A stretch of DNA of 64,000 nucleotides from Luteibacter rhizovicinus DSM 16549 (GTDB lineage: Bacteria; Pseudomonadota; Gammaproteobacteria; Xanthomonadales; Rhodanobacteraceae), in assembly GCF_001887595.1 (NCBI RefSeq), contig NZ_CP017480.1, positions 1,178,001 to 1,242,000 on the forward strand, read 5' to 3'. The notes beneath the pieces are model-generated. The model had not been told where the DNA came from. It ran no database searches and saw only the letters and a list, made by a program, of their open reading frames with translations. The position numbers and the translations under genes are program-made. This document shows, in pieces, positions 9,425 to 18,754 of the stretch (position 1 is the stretch's first letter; each line of letters starts with the position of its first letter).

Positions 9425-9919
9425 GTGGTGACGCCGCGGATCGGCATCGTCGCCGTTGTCGTGCTGCTGCTTGCCGCCGTCGGCTGGCAATGGCACGCCG
9501 ACGAGGCCGACGCGCGCGAACACATGCTCACCGCCCTCGATCCGGATACCGCGACGCATATGGCCGTGTCGCTGAAGGGCCTGCCCGACCAACGGTTCGA
9601 GCGACGCGACGGCCGCTGGGTGAACCTCGATACCACCACGACGGATGAAGGCCGGGCGGAAGAACTGGCTTCCCTGGTGGCGACCCCGGTGGCCGAGTGG
9701 AAGTCCGCCGGCGACTTCGACCCCACCAAGATCGGACTCGCACCGCCGATCGCCACGCTGACGGTCGATGGGACTCGCATCGATTTCGGCGAGATGACTG
9801 CCCTGGGCAAGCAACGCTATGCCCGTGTCGGCCAGCGCATCGCCTTCGTCCCGGCGCAGGCCTTGCCCCGCGCACCGCGGACGCAAGCCCTCCCGACCAC
9901 CATGAAGCCGATCCGGTAA
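9425..9919 (+). CDS. DUF4340-like membrane-anchored protein of the Gld-type ABC operon
   Basis: A 164-residue protein with an N-terminal signal anchor (IGIVAVVVLLLAAVGWQW) and a short periplasmic domain. The segment LPDQRFERRDGRWVNLD resembles the repeated unit of DUF4340 proteins, which often follow gldG-like genes. It starts with GTG two bases after the upstream stop, so it is clearly in the operon. It is short for DUF4340 proteins, which usually have several units. The function is not known. Confidence 0.7.
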   Translation: MVTPRIGIVAVVVLLLAAVGWQWHADEADAREHMLTALDPDTATHMAVSLKGLPDQRFERRDGRWVNLDTTTTDEGRAEELASLVATPVAEWKSAGDFDPTKIGLAPPIATLTVDGTRIDFGEMTALGKQRYARVGQRIAFVPAQALPRAPRTQALPTTMKPIR

Positions 9920-9967
9920 GCGCAGCCCGCGCTTGCCCGACGCCCACACGCGCCCCATCTTCCAGGC

Positions 9968-10780
9968 ATGCCCGAGCTTCCCGAAGTTGAAACCACCCGT
10001 CGCGGCATCGCTCCTTACCTGGAGGGACACCGCGTCACCGGCGTCGTGCTGCGACGCCCCGATCTGCGCTGGCCGATTCCACCGGAAATTTCCACCCTGC
10101 TTCCCGGGCAGGTGATCGATGAGGTGGATCGCCGCGCGAAGTACCTGCTGCTGCGTACGCAGGCAGGCACCGCCCTGCTCCATCTGGGCATGTCCGGCAT
10201 GCTGCGCGTGCTCCCGGCGGATACGCCGATCGGCAAGCACGATCACGTCGACATCGCCATGGATACCGGTCGCGTGCTGCGCTTCACCGACCCGCGCCGT
10301 TTCGGTGCCCTGCTCTGGCAGATGCCGGGTGAGACGCACGAACTGCTCGACGGCATCGGGCCAGAACCGCTTACCGACGATTTCCACGGCGACCTGATGT
10401 GGACGCTCTCCCGTGGCCGAACCGCGTCGGTGAAAACCTTCCTCATGGATAACGCTGTCGTCGTCGGCGTAGGCAACATTTATGCAAGCGAAGCGTTGTT
10501 CGCCGCAGGCATCGATCCGCGCCGTGCGGCGGGCAAGGTATCGCGGGAGCGCTATGCCAGGCTCGCCGGCGAAGTGAAGCGCATCCTCGCGCATGCGATC
10601 ACCCGTGGCGGCACCACGCTGCGCGATTTCCTCGCACCGGATGGCGCACCTGGCTATTTCTTCCAGGAACTGTTTGCTTACGGGCGCGCGGGCGAGCCAT
10701 GCAAGGTGTGCGCAACGCCGATCAAGGTGATCACGCTCGGCCAGCGCGCATCGTTCTACTGCCCGGCATGCCAGCGCTGA
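9968..10780 (+). CDS. mutM: Formamidopyrimidine-DNA glycosylase MutM/Fpg
   Basis: Base-excision repair glycosylase/AP lyase that removes 8-oxoguanine and other oxidised purines. The 270-residue protein begins [14 protein letters not shown], with the catalytic proline and glutamate right after the start methionine. It has the conserved lysine in RRAKYLLL, the NIYASEALF helix and the C-terminal zinc finger CKVCATP...CPACQR (two CxxC pairs). Length is normal. It stands 48 bases after the ABC operon. Confidence 0.98.
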   Translation: MPELPEVETTRRGIAPYLEGHRVTGVVLRRPDLRWPIPPEISTLLPGQVIDEVDRRAKYLLLRTQAGTALLHLGMSGMLRVLPADTPIGKHDHVDIAMDTGRVLRFTDPRRFGALLWQMPGETHELLDGIGPEPLTDDFHGDLMWTLSRGRTASVKTFLMDNAVVVGVGNIYASEALFAAGIDPRRAAGKVSRERYARLAGEVKRILAHAITRGGTTLRDFLAPDGAPGYFFQELFAYGRAGEPCKVCATPIKVITLGQRASFYCPACQR

Positions 10781-10874
10781 ATCGACCTACCCCTACCCGG
10801 GTCATACGCTGACAGTAGACCCGGTGCGCGGCTGGCTATCGTCTGTGGTTTCCACATAGCGCACAGCCCGCCTC

Positions 10875-11789
10875 ATGACGATGCCCCGTTACGCCGCACT
10901 CTGCCTCCTTCTCGCCGTGGCCGCTCCGGCACCCGCCCGCACACCCGACGACATGGAGCGCCCATTCGACCAGTACAGCTGGGTGACGACGCACAACGCG
11001 TTCACCAGCAACGGGTTGATTCCCAATCAGAGCCAGACCATCGACGTCCAGCTTGCCGAAGGAGTTCGCGGACTGATGCTGGACCTGCACTTCTCGCAAG
11101 GACGCGTGCGGCTTTGCCACAAGGTCTGCACCGGTGAAGATTCGGCCACCCTGGCCGACCTGCTCAATGACAGCATCCTGCCGTTCCTGGACAAGGACAC
11201 CGAGGCCATCGTCAGCCTTCACCTCGAGGACACGACGACGTTCGAACAGCTGTCGGACGAACTCGCCCTCGTTCCGCGACTGGCTGGCAGGACCTTCGAT
11301 CCGCAGGCATGGGAAACACCGTCATGGCCCACGTACCGGCAACTACGGGACAGCGGTGAGCGCCTGTTGATCTTCAGCCTCAGCGAGACGAATACGGGCT
11401 CTTTCCGGACAGGCACCGGCGTGGCGCACATCCTGCCGAGCATCGAGTACACCGTCGAGAACTACTGGAGCCTCGGCACGACCTTCCTGCAACACGACTA
11501 CGATTGCTATAGCCGCTGGGCCGGGAAAGGTCGAAGGCTCGACCGGTCCACGATCGAAGGGAAGCCCGGCTGGCGCCCCTTATTCACGATGAATCACTTC
11601 CACGGCGTGCCCTTTTCTCCGCATGCCGGAGTCGACAACCGCTTTGAACGCCTGTCCAGCCGATATATGGATCACTGCCGCCCGGCGGCCCGACGCAAGC
11701 CGAACTTCGTCGCGATCGACTTCCACGAAATCGGCGACGTCGCAAAATTCGCGGAATGGCTTACGTTGAGTGCACCGGACGCGCTGTGA
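10875..11789 (+). CDS. Secreted PI-PLC X-domain-like phosphodiesterase
   Basis: Predicted exported phosphodiesterase of the phosphatidylinositol-specific phospholipase C superfamily. A signal peptide (residues 1-22, AALCLLLAVAAPAPA) precedes the mature domain. The first catalytic-type histidine is in WVTTHNAFTSN and the metal/second-histidine strand in GLMLDLHFSQG, followed by LCHKVC; these fit the bacterial PLC-like fold. The C-terminal half contains VAIDFHEIGD near the end. Length (304 aa) fits single-domain bacterial enzymes. No lipobox is seen, so it is probably periplasmic or secreted. It is monocistronic by spacing. The true substrate may not be phosphatidylinositol. Confidence 0.72.
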   Translation: MTMPRYAALCLLLAVAAPAPARTPDDMERPFDQYSWVTTHNAFTSNGLIPNQSQTIDVQLAEGVRGLMLDLHFSQGRVRLCHKVCTGEDSATLADLLNDSILPFLDKDTEAIVSLHLEDTTTFEQLSDELALVPRLAGRTFDPQAWETPSWPTYRQLRDSGERLLIFSLSETNTGSFRTGTGVAHILPSIEYTVENYWSLGTTFLQHDYDCYSRWAGKGRRLDRSTIEGKPGWRPLFTMNHFHGVPFSPHAGVDNRFERLSSRYMDHCRPAARRKPNFVAIDFHEIGDVAKFAEWLTLSAPDAL

Positions 11790-11802
11790 ACCGACCGGCC
11801 CG

Positions 11803-12576
11803 TCAGTCGGGCCAGCGCATCGCGGCGTGGGAGTTGTTGAACATCGGATCGGTCTCGTCGCCGGACAGCTTGACCGTCAGGCCACCCGTCACGCCGTCCA
11901 CCTCGACCGTCTGCTCCGGCTCGAAATGCGCACCGAGCGCGCCGAGGTCCACGAAGCGCTCCGACAACGCGCCGGCGCGATCGATCTCGCGATCGGGAAC
12001 GTTGGTCAGGCTGATGTCGGGACGACCGAACTTGCGCATGCCCCGGGTCCGGATCCACGAGCGGCCCTTGGTTTCCTCCGGACTGCACAGGATCAGCACA
12101 TGGTGACGCGTGGGGGCGCCACCCTGCACCAGATAGTGGTCGCGCCAGCCTTGCGCATCGAACAGGGAAAGGATCTGCGGGTCGATCACGGCCTTGCCGC
12201 CGATGTCCGTCAACGCGGCGACGACACCCAGCGTGTCGCGCAGGTAGTCGAGGTTGTCGCGGTCCGGGAAACGGCCGCGGATCGCGATCACATGCGGCGC
12301 GGCCTTGGCGGCGGCGAACGCCTCGGGGCTGTCTTCCTTCAGCAACTCGCCCAGCGCGCCGGAAAGTGGATAGCCCTCCCAGCGCGCCAGGACGGCGTTC
12401 TGAAAGCGCTGCAATTCGACACCTTCGGGAAGACCCGGGCTACCGTATCGCGCGGCGGGAATCACAAGGTCTTCGGGAAACGCGCCGAACACGAAGAAAA
12501 GCAGCACGGCTTCCTCGTCGCTGGGCTGCCAGTGCGGACGCGGCCATGCGGCGGCGGTATTCGTCGTCTCGGTCAC
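11803..12576 (-). CDS. Uncharacterised protein co-transcribed with tdk
   Basis: I do not recognise this 257-residue soluble protein. It has no signal peptide or membrane segment. Notable stretches are [38 protein letters not shown] and [20 protein letters not shown]. Some resemble DUF4261-type proteins, but I cannot confirm that. Its ATG overlaps the tdk stop by four bases, so the two genes share a transcript, which may hint at a nucleotide- or stress-linked role. Confidence 0.75.
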   Translation of the reverse strand: MTETTNTAAAWPRPHWQPSDEEAVLLFFVFGAFPEDLVIPAARYGSPGLPEGVELQRFQNAVLARWEGYPLSGALGELLKEDSPEAFAAAKAAPHVIAIRGRFPDRDNLDYLRDTLGVVAALTDIGGKAVIDPQILSLFDAQGWRDHYLVQGGAPTRHHVLILCSPEETKGRSWIRTRGMRKFGRPDISLTNVPDREIDRAGALSERFVDLGALGAHFEPEQTVEVDGVTGGLTVKLSGDETDPMFNNSHAAMRWPD

Positions 12577-13226
12577 GTGCTTTTTCCTTCGTCTGGTTCG
12601 CTTTCGCCCAGCGGCAGCACGGATTGCTGCAGCTCGATACGGCCGTCGCCGGCGGTGATGCTTTTGAACTCGGCGCGACTCACGGAGACATAGCGGTCGT
12701 TGCCGCCAATCTCAACCTGCGGGCCCTGGGTCACGGCCCGGCCGTGTTCATCCACGCGCACCACCATGGTCGCCTTCTTGCCGGAGTGGCAGATGGTCTT
12801 GATCTCGTCGAGGTTATCCGCCCAGGCCAGGAGGTACTTGCTGCCCTCGAACAATTCGCCCCGGAAGTCGGTACGCAGGCCGTAGGCGAGCACCGGGATG
12901 CCCAGCTTGTCGACCACGTCGGACAACTGCCAGACCTGCCCCTTGCTGAGGAACTGCGCTTCATCGACCAGCACGCAGTGAAGCGGGCCGCGCCGGGCGA
13001 TATCCCGTTCCGCGATGGTCAGGAGGTTCTCGTCGCCGGCGAAACGCACGGCCCGGGCCTGCAGGCCGATGCGGGAGGCGACGATGCCCTCCCCGTAACG
13101 GTTGTCCAGCGCCGGCGTGAGGATCAGCGTGCGCATGCCGCGTTCGTGGTAGTTATGCGCGCTTTGCAGCAGCGTCGTGGTCTTTCCGGCATTCATTGCC
13201 GAGTAGTAGAAGTAGAGCTTGGCCAT
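12573..13226 (-). CDS. tdk: Thymidine kinase
   Basis: Phosphorylates thymidine to dTMP with ATP in the nucleotide salvage pathway. The 217-residue protein starts [20 protein letters not shown], with the P-loop NAGKTT near 12-17. It has the Walker B-like [13 protein letters not shown] and the lasso region [15 protein letters not shown], typical of type II (Tdk) enzymes. The start is the ATG at 13226; a longer open frame upstream to 13820 runs antisense to rep and is spurious. It is divergent from rep. Confidence 0.96.
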   Translation of the reverse strand: MAKLYFYYSAMNAGKTTTLLQSAHNYHERGMRTLILTPALDNRYGEGIVASRIGLQARAVRFAGDENLLTIAERDIARRGPLHCVLVDEAQFLSKGQVWQLSDVVDKLGIPVLAYGLRTDFRGELFEGSKYLLAWADNLDEIKTICHSGKKATMVVRVDEHGRAVTQGPQVEIGGNDRYVSVSRAEFKSITAGDGRIELQQSVLPLGESEPDEGKST

Positions 13227-13386
13227 GCGGTCGTTCCGGTGCGTGACCGCACATGTTACCGCCTGGGCCCGGCCGCCGGCGCTTCGCCCGGTCTCGCCGT
13301 CCGTGAGCCTGCGGCGGCGCCCGCCAGCCCCTCCCCACCTGCTACCATCCGTGACCTCGTCCGCTGCCCTGTCCGGCCGATCCCAC

Positions 13387-15381
13387 ATGCTCAATCCGCA
13401 ACAACACGCGGCTGTCGAATACTGCGACGGCCCCCTCCTCGTGCTGGCCGGCGCCGGCTCCGGCAAGACCCGTGTCATCACGGAGAAGATCTCGCACCTG
13501 ATCTCGCACCGGCACCTGGCGGCCGAGAAAATCGCGGCGATCACCTTTACCAACAAGGCCGCCAAGGAAATGCGCGAACGCGTCGGCCGTCTGATTTCCG
13601 AGCAGTCGGCGAAGGCGCTCACGGTGTGCACCTTCCACGCGCTCGGGCTGAAGTTTCTCCAGATCGAGCATGATCGCGCGCAGTTGCGCCGCGGCTTCTC
13701 CGTGCTCGACGCCGACGACAGCGCCAACATGATCAAGGAGCTTTCGCCCAAGGGCGTGAAGCCCGAAGTGATCCAGGGCATTCGCAACCTGGTCGGCAAG
13801 GCGAAGAACGGCGGCCTCACGCCCGAAGAAGCGATGGCGGCAGCGCGCAGCCCGCGCGAGATCGAAGCCGCGACGATCTACGACCTCTACCAACAACGCC
13901 TGGCCGCCTTCAACGCGGTGGATTTCGACGACCTCATCCGCCTGCCCCTGCGCATCCTGGAAAGCGACGACGACGCGCGTGCGATCTGGCAGGAGCGCCT
14001 GCGTTACCTGCTGGTCGACGAATACCAGGACACCAACGACGCGCAGTACCGCCTGCTCAAGGCGATCGCCGGACCGAAAGCGCGCTTCACCTGCGTCGGC
14101 GACGACGACCAGAGCATCTATGCCTGGCGCGGCGCCAATCCCGAAAACATCGACCAGCTGGGACGCGACTTCACCAACCTGCGTGTGATCAAGCTCGAGC
14201 AGAACTACCGCTGCGCCAAGCGCATCCTGCGCGCCGCCAACCAGCTGATCGCGAACAACCCGCACGTCCACGACAAGAAGCTGTGGAGCGACCACGTCGA
14301 AGGTCCGCCGATTCGCGTTCTCGAGTGCAAGGACAACGACCACGAGGCCGAGCGCATCGCCGCGATCGCATCCAGCCTGCACGAGAAATACAAAGAGAAA
14401 GGCGCGCGCTGGGACGACTTCTGCATCCTTTATCGCGGCAATTTCCAGGCACGCGTGCTGGAGAAGGCGCTGCGCCTGGCCAAGGTGCCGTACCACCTCA
14501 GCGGGGCGCTGTCCTTCCTCGATCGCGCGGAAGTGAAGGACATCCTCTGCTACCTGCGCCTGCTCACCAACCCGACGGACGATGCCGCCTTCCTTCGCGT
14601 GGTCAACGTACCCAAGCGCGAGATCGGCTCGACCTCGCTCGAGAAACTCGGCCAGATGGCACAGACGCGCAATGCGTCGCTGCTCGAGGCGACACGCAGC
14701 GACGCGGTGCTGAAGACGATCTCATCGCGCCCCGCGTCCGCCCTCGCCGGCTTCTCGCGCCTGATGGACGAGTTGCGCAGCGATGCCAATCATCTCAGCG
14801 CCGCCGATCTGGTCCAGACCATCATCGAAAAGACGGGCTACGGTGCGCAGATCGCTGCCTCGACACCCGATGACGTGCTGCGCGAGCGTCGCCTCGGCAA
14901 CCTGCGCGAACTGGCCGACTGGTTCCGAGCCATGAGCAAGGACGGTGGCCGTACCGGCGATATCGCCGCCCAGCTCGCGCTGCTCAGTCATGCCGACCGT
15001 GACGACCCGGGCAACGCCCTGCGCATGATGACCCTACATTCGGCCAAGGGTCTGGAGTTTCGCTTCGTCTTCATCGTCGGATGCGAGGATGGCACCTTGC
15101 CGCACGAAGGTGCCATCGACGAAGGCCGCCTCGACGAGGAACGCCGACTGATGTACGTCGGCATCACGCGCGCCAAGGAGATGCTGACGTTGTCGTTCTC
15201 GGCACGCTCGCGCAAGTACGGCGAGGTGCTCTCCAACGATCCGAGTCGCTTCCTTGAAGAACTGCCGCAGGACGATCTCCACTGGGACGGCAAGGATCCC
15301 GAGGCCGATGCCGAAGTGAAGATGGAAACCGCGGCCACTCACATGGCGCGTATCCGCGCGATGCTCGCCGGCGGCGCCTGA
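13387..15381 (+). CDS. rep: ATP-dependent DNA helicase Rep
   Basis: UvrD/Rep-family superfamily 1A 3'-5' helicase that helps replication forks pass protein blocks. The 664-residue protein begins [20 protein letters not shown], with Walker A AGAGSGKT at 21-28, motif II DEYQDTN at 211-217 and motif [16 protein letters not shown] after it. Motif V/VI stretches are [10 protein letters not shown] and [11 protein letters not shown]. Length matches E. coli Rep (about 670). The Rep-type [12 protein letters not shown] and the short C-terminus favour Rep over UvrD. The ATG at 13387 is chosen because upstream sequence to 13219 has no helicase character. Confidence 0.95.
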   Translation: MLNPQQHAAVEYCDGPLLVLAGAGSGKTRVITEKISHLISHRHLAAEKIAAITFTNKAAKEMRERVGRLISEQSAKALTVCTFHALGLKFLQIEHDRAQLRRGFSVLDADDSANMIKELSPKGVKPEVIQGIRNLVGKAKNGGLTPEEAMAAARSPREIEAATIYDLYQQRLAAFNAVDFDDLIRLPLRILESDDDARAIWQERLRYLLVDEYQDTNDAQYRLLKAIAGPKARFTCVGDDDQSIYAWRGANPENIDQLGRDFTNLRVIKLEQNYRCAKRILRAANQLIANNPHVHDKKLWSDHVEGPPIRVLECKDNDHEAERIAAIASSLHEKYKEKGARWDDFCILYRGNFQARVLEKALRLAKVPYHLSGALSFLDRAEVKDILCYLRLLTNPTDDAAFLRVVNVPKREIGSTSLEKLGQMAQTRNASLLEATRSDAVLKTISSRPASALAGFSRLMDELRSDANHLSAADLVQTIIEKTGYGAQIAASTPDDVLRERRLGNLRELADWFRAMSKDGGRTGDIAAQLALLSHADRDDPGNALRMMTLHSAKGLEFRFVFIVGCEDGTLPHEGAIDEGRLDEERRLMYVGITRAKEMLTLSFSARSRKYGEVLSNDPSRFLEELPQDDLHWDGKDPEADAEVKMETAATHMARIRAMLAGGA

Positions 15382-15394
15382 TCGTCTCCGGCCG

Positions 15395-16414
15395 TCAGAT
15401 CAGTTCTTCGGCCTCGAGCTCGCTCTTGAGATAGGCGTAGTAGATCGGCGCGGCGACGAGTCCCGCCAGGCCGAAGGCCGCCTCGAACACCAGCATGGCG
15501 ATCAGCAGCTCCCAGGTGCGTGCGCGGATCTGCCCGCCGACGATCTTGGCGTTGAGGAAGTATTCCAGCTTGTGCACCACGATCAGGAAGCCGAGCGCCG
15601 CGACCCCGACCCAGAGCGACACCGACAATCCGGCGATGGTGATCAGCACGTTGGAAACCAGGTTGCCGACGACGGGAAGGAGTCCGACGACGAAGGTGAG
15701 GATGACCAGGGTCTTGGCCAGCGGTATGTGGATACCGAACATCGGCAGGCCCGCCAGAAGGAACAAGGCGGCCAACGTGGTGTTGATCGCCGAGATCTTC
15801 AGCTGGGCGAAGATGATGTTGTGAAAGGCATCGGCGAGACGCATGGCGCGGGTCGACAGTTCGAACGATAACGGCCGCGCCGGGCGCCCGCCTGAGCCGT
15901 GGGAAATGGCGACGATGGCGCCGAGGACCAGGCCGATCAGGATGTGCGCGAAGACACGCGCCGCCGTCGTGCCCATCAGTTTGAGGTCGCCCGCATGCTC
16001 GTGGGCCCAGCCCATGCCACGCTCACGGAAGTCGCCGAAGCTGTCCGGCAACCGTGAGGTGAGCCAGGGCGGCAGTTGTTCGTGCGCCTTGTCGAAGAGC
16101 GGCAGCAGCTTGCTGTCCCACAACTCCTGGGGGTCGCCGATGTCGCGACGGTAAAAGCCGAGCGCGGCGACCACGATAAGGGTGAGCGCGCCGACCACGA
16201 CCACGGCGACACAGGCGACGGCGATCGGCCGTGCGCGCTCGCCAGGTACCACGCGACGAATCAGCGGTGTGAGCGCTTCGACCACCTCGTAAACCAGCAA
16301 ACCGGCCAACAGGGCCGAGACGAGGTGAAGCACGAGCACGCCCCACAGCGCGAGGGCCGCGAGGACGTAAGTGGCGATGCGGACGAGGCGCGAATCGCCC
16401 GGTGTACTGACCAT
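15395..16414 (-). CDS. AI-2E/PerM-family transporter, copy 1
   Basis: Polytopic inner-membrane protein of 339 residues in the AI-2E (PerM/TqsA-like) family. Hydrophobic segments include YVLAALALWGVLVLHLVSAL at the N-terminus, an IAVACVAVVVVGALTLIVVA span, and four in the C-terminal half. The C-terminal half carries the family-typical LPVVGNLVSNVLITIAGLSV and AAFGLAGLVAAPIYYAYLK. It is a tandem paralog of the next upstream gene, with identical length and collinear sequence. Substrate is unknown; members have been linked to AI-2, sodium/proton exchange or lipid-related export. Confidence 0.85.
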   Translation of the reverse strand: MVSTPGDSRLVRIATYVLAALALWGVLVLHLVSALLAGLLVYEVVEALTPLIRRVVPGERARPIAVACVAVVVVGALTLIVVAALGFYRRDIGDPQELWDSKLLPLFDKAHEQLPPWLTSRLPDSFGDFRERGMGWAHEHAGDLKLMGTTAARVFAHILIGLVLGAIVAISHGSGGRPARPLSFELSTRAMRLADAFHNIIFAQLKISAINTTLAALFLLAGLPMFGIHIPLAKTLVILTFVVGLLPVVGNLVSNVLITIAGLSVSLWVGVAALGFLIVVHKLEYFLNAKIVGGQIRARTWELLIAMLVFEAAFGLAGLVAAPIYYAYLKSELEAEELI

Positions 16415-16462
16415 GCCGGCACTCCTTGAGGTGGGGGGATTCCAGCAGGGCAGCGATGAACG

Positions 16463-17482
16463 CTAGATCAAGCGCTCGGCTTCCAGTTCAGACTTCAGGT
16501 AGGCGTAGAAGATCGGGGCCGCTACCACGCCCGGCAGGCCGAACGCCGCCTCGCACAGCAACATCGCCACGAGCAGCTCCCAGGCGCGCGCGCGGATCTG
16601 GCTGCCGACGATGCGCGCGTTGAGGAAGTATTCGAACTTGTGGATGACGATGAGGAAGACCAGGGCGCCGATGCCGACGTACAGCGACACCGAGAGGCCA
16701 ACGATGGTGATCGCCGTGTTGGAGAGCAGGTTGCCGATCACGGGCAGGAGGCCGACCAGGAAGGTGATCACGATCAGCGTTTTGGTCAGCGGCAGGTGCA
16801 CGCCGAACAACGGCAGGACGCAGAGGAGGTACACGGCGGTGAGGGCCGTGTTGACCAGCGAGATCTTGATCTGGGCGAACACGATGTTGTGAAACGCATC
16901 CGCCAGGCGCGCACTGCGCAGGCTGAGTTCCGCGGCGAACGGACCGACCTGGTGCGACGGTCGCGTGCGACCAAGTGCCACGATCGCACCGAGCACCAGG
17001 CCGATGAGGATGTGCACGAGGACGCGGGCCGCTTCCTTGCCGGCGAGCTGCAGGGTCACGGCGTTGGAGCGTGCCCAGTCGAGGGCCGTGACGCGTAGCG
17101 CGTCCACGCTCTCCGGCAGGCGTCCGACGATGGACTGGGGCATCTGCTCGCGAGCACGCTCGACCAACGGCATCAGCTTGTTCTGCCAGAGGTCCTCCGG
17201 ATTGCCGATCTCGTTGCGGAAAAAGCTGATGCCGCCGAGGATCAACAGGGTCAGCAAGCCGACCACGACGATGGCGACCAGGGCCACGGCGAGGACCCGC
17301 GCACGGTCGCCCGAAAGACGGCGCCCCATCAGGGGCGCTACGGACACCACGACCTCGTAGACCAGCAAGCCGGCGAGGAGTGCCGGCAACAGGCGCAGAT
17401 AGAGCACGAGGAAGAGGCCGACCCCCATCGCGATGTAGCTGGCGATGCGGATGACGTGAGTGCGCGAGCTGGCGACGTCCAT
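16463..17482 (-). CDS. AI-2E/PerM-family transporter, copy 2
   Basis: Second 339-residue member of the AI-2E family, upstream of copy 1 on the same strand with 48 bases between them. It shares whole segments, such as VYEVV in the first loop, EIGNPEDLWQNKLMPL versus DIGDPQELWDSKLLPL, and the C-terminal LESELEAE-type ending (YLKSELEAERLI versus YLKSELEAEELI). The start at 17482 (MDVASSRTHVIRIASYIAMG) matches the paralog's N-terminus; longer readings up to 17827 are antisense to the next gene. The pair looks like an old tandem duplication kept at exactly equal length. Confidence 0.85.
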   Translation of the reverse strand: MDVASSRTHVIRIASYIAMGVGLFLVLYLRLLPALLAGLLVYEVVVSVAPLMGRRLSGDRARVLAVALVAIVVVGLLTLLILGGISFFRNEIGNPEDLWQNKLMPLVERAREQMPQSIVGRLPESVDALRVTALDWARSNAVTLQLAGKEAARVLVHILIGLVLGAIVALGRTRPSHQVGPFAAELSLRSARLADAFHNIVFAQIKISLVNTALTAVYLLCVLPLFGVHLPLTKTLIVITFLVGLLPVIGNLLSNTAITIVGLSVSLYVGIGALVFLIVIHKFEYFLNARIVGSQIRARAWELLVAMLLCEAAFGLPGVVAAPIFYAYLKSELEAERLI

Positions 17483-17627
17483 GGAGACCTCGTCGTGAAT
17501 GAGGCCGCAGTCTGTCAGGACGTGGGGGCTATGCGCCAGAGGCGTGCGTCCCGTCGTCACGCTGTCGTAAACTCCCCGGACAATCGCCGGCCCACAGGCG
17601 ACGTTGCCTGTGCCATAAGGGGTTTCC

Positions 17628-18542
17628 ATGATGAAGTTCGTTCCGGCTGCGCTCGCCGCGGCCCTGGTGCTCGCCGGCTGTGCCGCCACGCCCCACGCGA
17701 AGACCGCCACGGCGCCTGCCGTCGCCGCGCCCGCGCCGGCCGCAACTCCGGCGGTCGCCGGTCCCGCTGCCGATGACAATCTCAACGCGGTGGCCTGGTC
17801 GCAGAACGCCAGCGAGCACGACTTCATTTACCTGCAGACCTTCCGCGACGCGCAGGAGAAACTTCTCAAGGCGAAGCAGGATGCCGCCTGGGATGCCCTG
17901 CCAAAAGACGACCGCGCCGCCCATCCGTCTCTGAAGGGCCTGAAGCCGGCTGTCATCCTGGATATCGACGAAACGGCGCTCGACAACTCGCCTTACCAGG
18001 CTCGCCTGATCCGTGCGGGCAGCGAGTTCAACGAGGCCGACTGGGCCGCCTGGTGCAAGGAAGCCATCGCGCGTCCGCTGCCTGGGGCAATCGCCTTCAC
18101 GAAGTTCGCCGCCGATCACGGCATCGCCGTGATCTACATTTCCAACCGTGCCAAAGATCTGGACGAGGCCACCTTGGCCAACCTCCGCTCGGCGGGTTTC
18201 CCCGTGGCGGGCAAGGAGTCCTTCCTTGGTCTGGGTACCTTCGTCGAAGGATGCGAGCAGGCGGGCAGCGAGAAAGGCTGCCGCCGGCAGTTAGTGGCGA
18301 AGAACTACCGCGTCCTCATGCAGTTCGGCGACCAGATCGGCGATTTCGCCAATATTCTGGGCAACAACGCTGAGGGCCGCACCCGCGCGATGGCGCCGTA
18401 TACGGCGTGGATCGGCGAGCGCTGGTTCGTCCTTCCGAACCCCACCTACGGCAGCTGGGAGCCGGCGCTGTTCGATAACGACTTCAGCCTGCCGCGCAGT
18501 GAGCGTCGCCAGAAAAAGATCGACGCGCTTCGGACCAAGTAA
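17628..18542 (+). CDS. e(P4)-family acid phosphatase / 5'-nucleotidase lipoprotein
   Basis: Surface or periplasmic HAD-superfamily (class IIIB) phosphatase that dephosphorylates nucleotides or other phosphoesters. The 304-residue protein has a lipoprotein signal with lipobox LAGC (Cys18), then an Ala/Pro-rich linker to about residue 47. The catalytic HAD motif I is DIDET (about 112-116), and ISNRAK is the motif II region. FGDQIGDF near residue 231 supplies the acidic motif. This arrangement matches the Haemophilus e(P4) outer-membrane acid phosphatases. Two adjacent ATG codons begin the frame; either gives a good signal peptide. Confidence 0.9.
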   Translation: MMKFVPAALAAALVLAGCAATPHAKTATAPAVAAPAPAATPAVAGPAADDNLNAVAWSQNASEHDFIYLQTFRDAQEKLLKAKQDAAWDALPKDDRAAHPSLKGLKPAVILDIDETALDNSPYQARLIRAGSEFNEADWAAWCKEAIARPLPGAIAFTKFAADHGIAVIYISNRAKDLDEATLANLRSAGFPVAGKESFLGLGTFVEGCEQAGSEKGCRRQLVAKNYRVLMQFGDQIGDFANILGNNAEGRTRAMAPYTAWIGERWFVLPNPTYGSWEPALFDNDFSLPRSERRQKKIDALRTK

Positions 18543-18572
18543 AATCATGTAGTTACGATGTAAAAGTTAAGG

Positions 18573-18588
18573 CATTGCTTTAGCAATG
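18573..18588. promoter_or_regulatory. Palindrome overlapping a promoter -35 box (putative operator)
   Basis: CATTGC (18573-18578) and GCAATG (18583-18588) form a perfect dyad around TTTA, with weaker outer arms GTTAA/TTAAC at 18566-18597. It covers the -35 box of the promoter at 18575-18603, so it may be an operator. It could instead be a weak hairpin after the phosphatase stop. Confidence 0.4.
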
Positions 18589-18603
18589 TTATTTAACTAT
18601 TAT
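18575..18603 (+). promoter_or_regulatory. Sigma-70 promoter
   Basis: TTGCTT and TATTAT are separated by exactly 17 bases in an AT-rich pocket of an otherwise GC-rich region. The expected transcription start is near 18610, giving a transcript that would meet the terminator at 18676-18709. Confidence 0.6.
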
Positions 18604-18609
18604 GGCCTT

Positions 18610-18709
18610 GCCGAAACCCGTCGCGCCAAAAGCTATGCGGGCAAGGCCATTTCCCTTACCGGCCTCGGGCTGGATAACCCCGTGAAGCGATGAGCCTCCG
18701 GGGTTTTTT
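18610..18709 (+). ncRNA. Candidate small RNA or attenuated leader upstream of the lipoprotein gene
   Basis: No coding frame is supported from 18543 to 18754. The predicted ~100-nt transcript contains an 11-base dyad (18602-18612 with 18640-18650, ATGGCCTTGCC/GGCAAGGCCAT), a competing CCCG/CGGG pairing inside it and an intrinsic terminator. It could be a free sRNA or a leader controlling the gene at 18755. I do not recognise a known riboswitch class. Confidence 0.4.
18676..18709 (+). terminator. Rho-independent terminator
   Basis: AACCCCG (18676-18682) pairs with CGGGGTT (18699-18705) and is followed by a T run to 18709. It lies 45 bases before the next gene start, so it either ends the candidate small RNA and upstream phosphatase transcript or acts as an attenuator. 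Confidence 0.8.
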
Positions 18710-18754
18710 CTTGTACGCTCCCCGTCCCCGCCTCCCGAAGACGTCGAAGCCCTC

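Noticed and set aside
12366..13386. Plus-strand frames over tdk
   Set aside because: They are antisense to tdk and to the coupled gene, and lack any domain pattern.
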